Shown here: one piece after another, positions 58,800 through 64,000 of the stretch
Numbering within the stretch: the stretch's first letter is position 1
How the letters are laid out: each line of letters opens with the position of its first letter
Source of the DNA: Paraoerskovia marina DSM 21750
GTDB lineage: Bacteria > Actinomycetota > Actinomycetes > Actinomycetales > Cellulomonadaceae
Length of the DNA stretch: 64,000 nt
Direction of reading: 5' to 3'
NCBI RefSeq assembly: GCF_000701465.1
Contig: NZ_JNIY01000003.1
Span: 1 to 64,000, forward strand
Position numbers and translations under genes: made by a program
Notes under the pieces: generated by a model
Told to the model about the DNA's origin: nothing
Seen by the model: the letters and a program-made list of their open reading frames with translations, nothing else
Database searches by the model: none

Positions 58800-59744
58800 C
58801 TATCGGACCGGCAACCTCCGCGCCAGGACGGCACGCCGCGCCTCGGCGAGCATCAGGTCGGCGTGCAGACGCACCCCGGCGAGGACGCCCTCGGCGCTCG
58901 CGGTCGAGACCATCGCCATCGCGTTGCCGGAGTTCCCGGCGGCCCAGACGCCGTCGACCTCCGTCTGTCCTCCGGGCTGCGTCGGGATCGTGGTGCCGAA
59001 GGGTTCCTCGCGCATCGTGCCGCCGAGTGCCGTGTAGAGCTCGGGGCGCGCGACGAACCGTGGGGCGACGACGAGCGCGTCGACGTGCCGGCGGAACCCG
59101 TCGAGACCGAGGGACAGTCCGCCGTCTTGGCCCGCGACGTCGTGCACGCGCCCGTCGACCACCTCGATCCCCAGGGCGGCCCACTGGTCCCACGTGTCGT
59201 CGTCGGGCTCGGGCGCGGTGTGCAGGAAGACGGTCACGCGGCGCGTGAGTTCACGGAAGAGCAGCGCCTGGTGCGCGACGTTCTCGTTGGTGGCGAGGAT
59301 GCCGACGTGCTGGTCACGGATCTCGTACCCGTGGCAGAACGGGCAGTGCAGGACGGTGGTTCCCCAGTGCTCCGCGAGCCCGGGGACGTCGGGAAGCTCG
59401 TCGACGAGGCCGGTGGCGAGGAGGATCCGGCGGGCTCGGACGGTCTCGCCGCCGTCGACGTCCACCTCGAACTCGTGCCCGACGCGGCGCGCCGACGTCA
59501 CGGCCCCGTCGACGAGCCGGACGCCGTAGCTCTCGGCCTCCGCGCGCCCGTCGGCGAGGATCTCCCGCGGCGGCCGGCCCTCGTGGCCCAGCAGGTTGTG
59601 GGCACCGGCCGCGGGGGCGTTCCGCGGCTGCCCGGCGTCGATGACGACGACCGACCGGAGCGAGCGGCCCAGCGTGACGGCGGCGGAGAGTCCGGCGGGC
59701 CCGCCGCCGATGACGGCGACGTCGAACGGGTACTTCTCGGACAT
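58800..59744 (-). CDS. Thioredoxin-reductase-like FAD/NAD(P) oxidoreductase, 314 aa
   Basis: The FAD motif VAVIGGGPAGLSAAVTLGRS starts the protein. The CPFC redox pair lies in HCPFCHGYEIRDQHVGIL, and the FAD-binding end block is GVWAAGNSGNAMAMV. This is the short thioredoxin-reductase-like fold. Its partner is unknown. A disulfide partner for the nearby DipZ or fasciclin proteins is conceivable, but DipZ acts outside the membrane. CAGGAG precedes the ATG. It is encoded just upstream of the sigK promoter on the same strand. Confidence 0.84.
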   Translation of the reverse strand: MSEKYPFDVAVIGGGPAGLSAAVTLGRSLRSVVVIDAGQPRNAPAAGAHNLLGHEGRPPREILADGRAEAESYGVRLVDGAVTSARRVGHEFEVDVDGGETVRARRILLATGLVDELPDVPGLAEHWGTTVLHCPFCHGYEIRDQHVGILATNENVAHQALLFRELTRRVTVFLHTAPEPDDDTWDQWAALGIEVVDGRVHDVAGQDGGLSLGLDGFRRHVDALVVAPRFVARPELYTALGGTMREEPFGTTIPTQPGGQTEVDGVWAAGNSGNAMAMVSTASAEGVLAGVRLHADLMLAEARRAVLARRLPVR

Positions 59745-59775
59745 GGAGGCTCCTGGGGGTGGTGAGGGGTCGCTG

Positions 59776-59970
59776 GTCGAGCGTGTCGAGACCGAGTCGG
59801 CGATCTCGACAGGCTCGATCGGCGGGGTCTTGATCTCGACGGGCTCGATCGGCGGGGTCTTGATCTCGACGGGCTCGATCGGCGGGTCTTGATCTCGACG
59901 GGCTCGATCGGCGGGGTCTTGATCTCGACGGGCTCGATCGGCGGGGGGTTGTCGATCGGCGGGTGGGGCT
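59776..59970. repeat. Tandem array of 30-bp REP-derived units
   Basis: From about 59802 to 59946 a 30-bp unit, half of which reads GATCTCGACGGGCTCGATC, is repeated about five times, with one 29-bp copy. Flanking remnants (GGTCGAGCGTGTCGAGACC at 59776) are of the ordinary REP type. The array lies in the spacer ahead of the thioredoxin-reductase-like gene and contains no spacers of the CRISPR kind. Confidence 0.85.
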
Positions 59971-59973
59971 CGA

Positions 59974-60795
59974 TCAGCGGCGCGCGATCCAGACGGAGCG
60001 GGTGGCGCGGTAGTCGAGGTCGTCGCGGTGCCGCACCGACGCGGGGCCGTCGCCGAGGAGCTCGGCGAGGACGGCGGCGTCGGACGGGCTCAGCGGGGTG
60101 GCCACGCGGTCGGCGACGTGGGCGAGGAAGAGGTGCGCGAGGTGACGCGTCGCGTCCGTGTCGCTCGGGGTGATCGTGACCTGCTGCCGGGCGACGACGT
60201 CGTACCCGTGGTCGGCGAGGGTGGCGGTCCAGTCGGGGTGCGGGTCCATGTCGCCGGTGTCGATCGCGGCGTGCAGGCGCTCCTCGAGGCCCGGCTCGCC
60301 GAGTCCGAGGTCGTGCGGCAGGTAGCAGGGGTGGGCGTCCATCTCGACGAGGGCCACGACGCCGTCGGGCGTGAGGTGGTCCTTGAGCGTCCCGAGGAAC
60401 GCGGCCGGCTCGCTGACGTGGTGCAGCGCCAGGGCCGACCAGACGACGTCGCCGGGCCCGACGCCGTCGGGCCAGCCCGCGTCGAGGTCCGCCGCGCAGA
60501 GGGTCAGTCGCCCGTCGAGCCCGGGCGAGGCCGCACGGATGCGGTCGAGCATGGCGGGCGAGGAGTCGACGGCGGTGACGTGGGCGTCGGGGAAGCGCGC
60601 GGCGAGCGCCCGCGTTCCCGTCCCGGTGCCGGCGCCGAGGTCGACCACGCTGCGCACGGGGTGCGGGGCGTGCTCGGCCACGAGGTCTGCGAGGTCGTCG
60701 AGGAGCGTCCCGGCGACGAGGGCGTCGGCGTCGAGCATCGCGATCATGTGTGCGTCGTCGACGGGGGACTCGGGGTGGTCGTGGTGGTGGTTCAT
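59974..60795 (-). CDS. Class I SAM-dependent methyltransferase, 273 aa
   Basis: Motif I is VVDLGAGTGTGTRALAARFP, motif II region VTAVDSSPAMLDRI, and the motif IV region is GPGDVVWSALALHHVSEP. These belong to the methyltransferase 11/25 type that acts on small molecules. It has a His-rich N-terminus (MNHHHDHPE). The substrate is unknown. The gene is divergent from an XRE-cupin regulator 48 bases away, which may control it. Confidence 0.82.
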   Translation of the reverse strand: MNHHHDHPESPVDDAHMIAMLDADALVAGTLLDDLADLVAEHAPHPVRSVVDLGAGTGTGTRALAARFPDAHVTAVDSSPAMLDRIRAASPGLDGRLTLCAADLDAGWPDGVGPGDVVWSALALHHVSEPAAFLGTLKDHLTPDGVVALVEMDAHPCYLPHDLGLGEPGLEERLHAAIDTGDMDPHPDWTATLADHGYDVVARQQVTITPSDTDATRHLAHLFLAHVADRVATPLSPSDAAVLAELLGDGPASVRHRDDLDYRATRSVWIARR

Positions 60796-60830
60796 GTGCT
60801 CAACGCTAGACCGAGATTGCCACGGGGGCA

Positions 60831-60854
60831 TACACTCTTGCCTATGGAGCAAGA
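60831..60854. promoter_or_regulatory. Leaderless promoter and inverted repeat at the XRE-cupin start
   Basis: TACACT (60831-60836) lies seven bases before the ATG at 60844, as in a leaderless transcript. TCTTGC and GCAAGA (60836-60841 and 60849-60854) form an inverted repeat around the start codon, a likely site for the regulator itself. The divergent methyltransferase starts at 60795. Confidence 0.45.
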
Positions 60855-61425
60855 AGAAGACCTCGACGCCGTCGTCCGCCAGCGGATCCGCGCGCTGCGG
60901 CTCGCGCGGGGCTGGTCCCTCGACGCCCTCGCCGCGCGCTGCTTCCTCAGCCCGTCCAACCTGAGCCGGATCGAGACCGGCGGGCGCCGGATCGCCCTCG
61001 ACCAGCTGGTGCCCATCGCGAAGGCGCTCGGCACCACGCTCGACCAGCTCGTCGAGCCGGTCGGCGACGCCGACGTCGTCATCCGGCCCGAGCCCGAGCA
61101 CCGCCCCGGGGTGACCACGTGGCTGCTGTCCCGCGACCACCCGCAGACCGGCGTCCGCGTCGCGAAGATGCGGATCACGCCCGAGCGCGTCGAGCGGGAG
61201 AAGCCGGGGGTGCACCCCGGCCACGGCTGGTTCTGGGTGCTTTCCGGCACCGTCCGGCTACGCCTCGGTGAGCGTGAGCTGCTGGTCGGCCCCGGGCAGG
61301 CTGCCGAGTTCTCCACGATGGAGCCGCACGTCGTCTCGGCGCACGAGGGGCCCGTCGAGATCCTGACGATCTTCGACGAGGACGAGCCGGGGCACCTGCA
61401 CGGGACGGGACCGACCACGCTCTGA
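60844..61425 (+). CDS. XRE-family regulator with cupin domain, 193 aa
   Basis: The N-terminal helix-turn-helix is VVRQRIRALRLARGWSLDALAARCFLSPSNLSRIETGGRRIALDQL. The C-terminal cupin shows HPGHGWFWVLSGTVRLRLGERELLVGPGQAAEFSTMEPH. Such regulators sense small molecules through the cupin pocket. It probably controls itself and the divergent methyltransferase gene. Confidence 0.84.
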   Translation: MEQEEDLDAVVRQRIRALRLARGWSLDALAARCFLSPSNLSRIETGGRRIALDQLVPIAKALGTTLDQLVEPVGDADVVIRPEPEHRPGVTTWLLSRDHPQTGVRVAKMRITPERVEREKPGVHPGHGWFWVLSGTVRLRLGERELLVGPGQAAEFSTMEPHVVSAHEGPVEILTIFDEDEPGHLHGTGPTTL

Positions 61426-61490
61426 CGGCGCACGGCTCGTCGACCCACGACGTCGGGCGGTCTCGCCGAAGTGGTCCTACGTTGGACGGC

Positions 61491-61952
61491 ATGGACATGG
61501 AGATCGTCGACCAGCCGGCCATCGTCGCCGCAGCCCGCCGCGCCGAGATCGCGATGAGCGAGATGCGTCCCTTCTTCGACACCGCGTACACCGCGGTCGC
61601 GAGCGCCGCCGGTGCCGGTGGCGGCACGATCAGCGGCCCGGCGATCGCGTGGTACTCGCGGATGCCGGCCGAGACGGCGGACGTCACCGCGGGCTTCCCC
61701 GTCGCCGGCCTCGAGGTGGGGCCGCTGGCGGACGACGTCGACGTCGTCGAGATCCCGGGCGGACGCTCGGCCGTCGCGACGGCGGTCGGTCCGTACGAGA
61801 AGCTGGGCGAGTCGTGGCAGGCGCTTGCGGAGTGGGCGGCGGCACAGGGGGAGACGCCGCGCGGCGACTTCGCCGAGCACTACGTCACGGAGCCCACCCC
61901 GGACGGGGACCCGGACAAGAACGTCACGCGTCTGATCCTCCCGCTCGTCTGA
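61491..61952 (+). CDS. GyrI-like/SOUL-type small-molecule-binding protein, 153 aa
   Basis: The start MDGMDMEIVDQPAIVAAARRAEI, then GPAIAWYSRMPAETADVTAGFPV, and the end HYVTEPTPDGDPDKNVTRLILPLV follow the pattern of GyrI-like domains found in transcription activators and as free proteins that bind toxic compounds. No DNA-binding part is present. ATG 61491 is chosen; ATG 61497 is possible. Confidence 0.75.
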   Translation: MDMEIVDQPAIVAAARRAEIAMSEMRPFFDTAYTAVASAAGAGGGTISGPAIAWYSRMPAETADVTAGFPVAGLEVGPLADDVDVVEIPGGRSAVATAVGPYEKLGESWQALAEWAAAQGETPRGDFAEHYVTEPTPDGDPDKNVTRLILPLV

Positions 61953-61967
61953 GCGACGTCGGGCGGG

Positions 61968-63329
61968 CTACGCCCAGCCGAAGACCGGCGGCAGGACGAG
62001 CGCCACGAGCGTCACCCAGACGGCGATGACGGGCAGGTAGTCCGTCTGCCACCGTTCCACCGCCCCGAACGGCCGTCGTCCGCGGACGAACCCGAGGCCC
62101 AGCCAGCCGGCGCGGGCGAGGTTGACCAGCAGCACGATGTTCAGGCCGAGGGCCGCGACCTTGTTGGGGCTCGCCCCGAACTCTGCGATCCGGCCCGCCA
62201 TCGCCACGAGCATCAGCGCGTCGACGACCAGGGCGAGCGCCACGAGCAGCAGCTGCAGCCTGTCGAAGAGGCCGGGCGGGGTGTCCGGGCTGCGCGCCGA
62301 GAGGGCGTAGAGGATCAGCCCGAGGACGAGCACTAGCATGAGGTCGCCGAGGATCAGCAGCTCGCGCTCGACGTCGACGCCGGGCCGGGCGACGGCGACG
62401 GTCACGAGGAAGACGAGGAGGGCGATCGTCGTCAGCGGGGTGAACACGCGGGTCAGGACCGGCGCGATGTTCTCGATGACGTTCTGCTTCGCCTCGACCA
62501 GCCAGGCGGCGACCAGCACGGCGCCCGCCGCGCCGCACGGCACGACCCAGGCTCCGAGCACCGGGAACGGGTCGACGCCGATCGCGGTGAAGCCGAGCCC
62601 CGTCAGCCCGACGAGCGCTGCCCCGCCGAGCGCGATCAGCACGTAGTAGACGAACCACTCGCCCGTGAAGCGGATGAAGTCCATCCGGCGGGCGCCGGAG
62701 CGCCACTCGCCTCCGGTGTACGCGAGCCCGACGACGAACCAGAGCGCGATCGGCAGGTGGATGGTCATCAGCACCAACGAGGCGCTGTCCTGGGTCAGGG
62801 GGAAGAGGTTCGCGGCGAGGGCGGCGACCGCGAACGGGAGCACCAGCTGGACCCAGACCCGACGCGCCGGCATCGACCGGCTCCACGCGAACCAGGCGGC
62901 GAGGAACGGGAACACCAGGAGCGAGAGGTTCGGAAGGTAGAAGAGCGCGAGGGTGTCGCCGTCGACGTCGAACAGCGAGGGGATCTTCACGGCCAGCCCG
63001 GCCCCGACGGCGAGCGCCAGCACCAGGCCGAGGCCGCGTCGGCCTCGCCCGGGCGGGCCGTCGTCCTGCATCACCACGAGCTGCTTCCACAGGCGCTCGG
63101 CGTGCTCGCGGGCGAACTCGCGGGAGACGTCGTCGAGCGCACCCATGCGCCGGACGGCGACGAGGAACGCCTCGTCGGGGGAGAGCCCGGAGGCCTCGAG
63201 CTCCTCGACCAGGCCGCGCAGATGATCCTCGAGCTCGTCGACGTCCGTGCCGATGGCCTGGCGGCGCTCCGCGTGGGCGCGCCAGCGGGCGATCTGCTCG
63301 TCCAGGTCGAGATGCTCGACGGCGGCCAT
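61968..63329 (-). CDS. Multi-pass membrane protein with N-terminal permease-prefix domain, 453 aa
   Basis: The first 90 residues, LDEQIARWRAHAERRQAIG, VDELEDHLRGLVEELEASG, LSPDEAFLVAVRRMG, match the permease prefix domain that is often encoded with PadR regulators. About ten hydrophobic segments follow. It resembles DUF4153-like membrane proteins of unknown function. The PadR stop overlaps its ATG by one base (TGATG), so it is the direct PadR target. Confidence 0.78.
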   Translation of the reverse strand: MAAVEHLDLDEQIARWRAHAERRQAIGTDVDELEDHLRGLVEELEASGLSPDEAFLVAVRRMGALDDVSREFAREHAERLWKQLVVMQDDGPPGRGRRGLGLVLALAVGAGLAVKIPSLFDVDGDTLALFYLPNLSLLVFPFLAAWFAWSRSMPARRVWVQLVLPFAVAALAANLFPLTQDSASLVLMTIHLPIALWFVVGLAYTGGEWRSGARRMDFIRFTGEWFVYYVLIALGGAALVGLTGLGFTAIGVDPFPVLGAWVVPCGAAGAVLVAAWLVEAKQNVIENIAPVLTRVFTPLTTIALLVFLVTVAVARPGVDVERELLILGDLMLVLVLGLILYALSARSPDTPPGLFDRLQLLLVALALVVDALMLVAMAGRIAEFGASPNKVAALGLNIVLLVNLARAGWLGLGFVRGRRPFGAVERWQTDYLPVIAVWVTLVALVLPPVFGWA

Positions 63330-63715
63330 CAGGCGATCCCTGCTGCAGGTGCGGCCGGGCCCTGGGCAGGCGGTGTGGCGAGGCGCGCCGCGTCGTCCCA
63401 GACCCGCCCGAGCGCGGCGGTCACCATCTCCCACTGCTGGCGTCGGTCCGCGAGCGCCTCGAGCCCCGCGGGGGTGATCGCGTAGTGGCGGCGGCGGCGT
63501 CCCTGCGGCGAGATGCCCCACGACGACGTCACGAGGCCGAGTCGGTCGAGCCGGTGCAGGAGCGGGTAGAGCATGCCGTCGGTCCATGCCATGCGGCCGC
63601 CGGAGAGCTCGTCGACGCGGCGGAGGATGGCGTACCCGTAGGACTCGCCCTCGGCGAGGATCGCGAGGACGAGCGGGGTCGCGGAGGCGGCGACGAGGTC
63701 TTTGTCGACGTGCAC
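63329..63715 (-). CDS. PadR-family transcription regulator, 128 aa
   Basis: The winged helix shows TPLVLAILAEGESYGYAILRRVDELSGGRMAWTDGMLYPLLHRLDRLGLV followed by GRRRRHYAITPAGLEAL. The GTG at 63715 is chosen because CAGGAG lies six bases upstream; an in-frame GTG at 63742 lacks one. It is translationally coupled to the membrane protein it is likely to repress. Confidence 0.85.
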   Translation of the reverse strand: MHVDKDLVAASATPLVLAILAEGESYGYAILRRVDELSGGRMAWTDGMLYPLLHRLDRLGLVTSSWGISPQGRRRRHYAITPAGLEALADRRQQWEMVTAALGRVWDDAARLATPPAQGPAAPAAGIA

Positions 63716-63751
63716 GGTGGCTCCTGGTAGGTCGGTGGACACCTCGGGGTT

Positions 63752-63761
63752 CTATACATAG
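63752..63761. promoter_or_regulatory. Candidate PadR operator CTATACATAG
   Basis: A perfect 10-bp AT-rich palindrome lies about 40 bases before the PadR start in otherwise GC-rich DNA. PadR proteins bind AT-rich palindromes near their promoters. Confidence 0.4.
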
Positions 63762-63821
63762 CACAACAAGGTGTAGGCGTGCACTCAGGCAGGTCGGGAG
63801 GAAGGTACGTAGCCTGCCTGC

Positions 63822-64000
63822 ATGTCGACGACGTCGCCCCCGCCGCCCCGGACCCACGACGCGCGGGGGTCGCGGTCGGGCCGCGTCGTCCTGATGTGCG
63901 GACCGTCGGGAGCAGGCAAGTCGACCTACGCGCGGGCACTGGAACGCGCGGGATGGACACGGCTCTCGATCGACGTGAGCGCCTGGGCGCGCGGGTACCG
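63822..64000 (+). CDS. P-loop ATPase/kinase, N-terminal part only
   Basis: The reading frame begins MSTTSPPPPRTHD and carries Walker A in VVLMCGPSGAGKSTYARAL, then GWTRLSIDVSAW, typical of small zeta-toxin-like or gluconate-kinase-like P-loop kinases. The gene runs off the window end, so its class cannot be fixed. An 8-bp inverted repeat (CAGGCAGG at 63786 and CCTGCCTG at 63813) lies just upstream. Confidence 0.7.
   Translation, partial: MSTTSPPPPRTHDARGSRSGRVVLMCGPSGAGKSTYARALERAGWTRLSIDVSAWARGY

Noticed and set aside
59802-59946. CRISPR-like array
   Set aside because: Units are directly contiguous 30-mers of the REP family with no unique spacers, and no cas genes are present.

Overview
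The window is high-GC actinobacterial DNA. GTG starts, four-base ATGA/GTGA gene overlaps, leaderless-looking promoters and the gene content (SigK/RskA, DipZ, OpuC, CmtR-type regulator) point to the order Micrococcales, perhaps near Cellulomonadaceae or Promicromonosporaceae. The genus is inference. No rRNA, tRNA, CRISPR array or prophage was seen.

Region 1 (1-11.9 kb) is an accessory island. It opens with an IS5-family element lying at the window edge. It then carries a giant membrane P-loop NTPase of YobI/KAP type, a frameshifted conserved hypothetical, a DUF5677-type protein, a second frameshifted gene of similar flavour, an OGG-fold DNA glycosylase between two diverged direct repeats, a lipoprotein and a DUF4268 protein with a nuclease-like N-terminus. 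Gene density is low and several genes are broken.

Region 2 (11.9-23.7 kb) holds a cadmium/lead-type P1B ATPase with a CmtR-like sensor, an AI-2E-family permease, an HI0933-like flavoprotein, an alkyl sulfatase, an acyl-CoA ligase with a DUF2177 partner, a DUF1295 membrane protein and a membrane-anchored HNH nuclease.

Region 3 (23.9-32.1 kb) is a tightly packed operon: GntR regulator, AnmK, sodium:solute symporter, MurQ, BadF-type sugar kinase and a large FAD/Fe-S D-lactate dehydrogenase. It reads as a complete pathway for (anhydro)MurNAc uptake, phosphorylation, ether cleavage and oxidation of the released D-lactate.

Region 4 (32.3-44.1 kb) contains a NUDIX hydrolase, DeoD, a GntR-RHH-DUF4097 group with a clear palindromic operator, a CotH-type protein, the OpuC glycine-betaine ABC operon, a secreted SH3/M15 peptidoglycan peptidase, and a single polypeptide joining a sigma-like domain, an anti-sigma zinc finger and a membrane anchor.

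Region 5 (44.2-52.7 kb) has a TetR/MmpL pair, a secreted lipoprotein, a truncated metalloprotease, ArfB, and an FMN glutamate-synthase-like gene coupled to a PoxB-like gene.

Region 6 (52.7-60 kb) resembles a compact SigK regulon: dipZ, an unknown gene, a fasciclin lipoprotein, rskA and sigK. The fasciclin gene and sigK share nearly the same promoter sequence. Region 7 (60-64 kb) has a methyltransferase, small regulators and a PadR/permease pair.

A family of palindromic repeats with the core GGTCTCGACAGGCTCGACC fills spacers from about 43 to 60 kb. It also runs in frame through four membrane-protein genes, encoding VEPVET- or STGST-type linkers.
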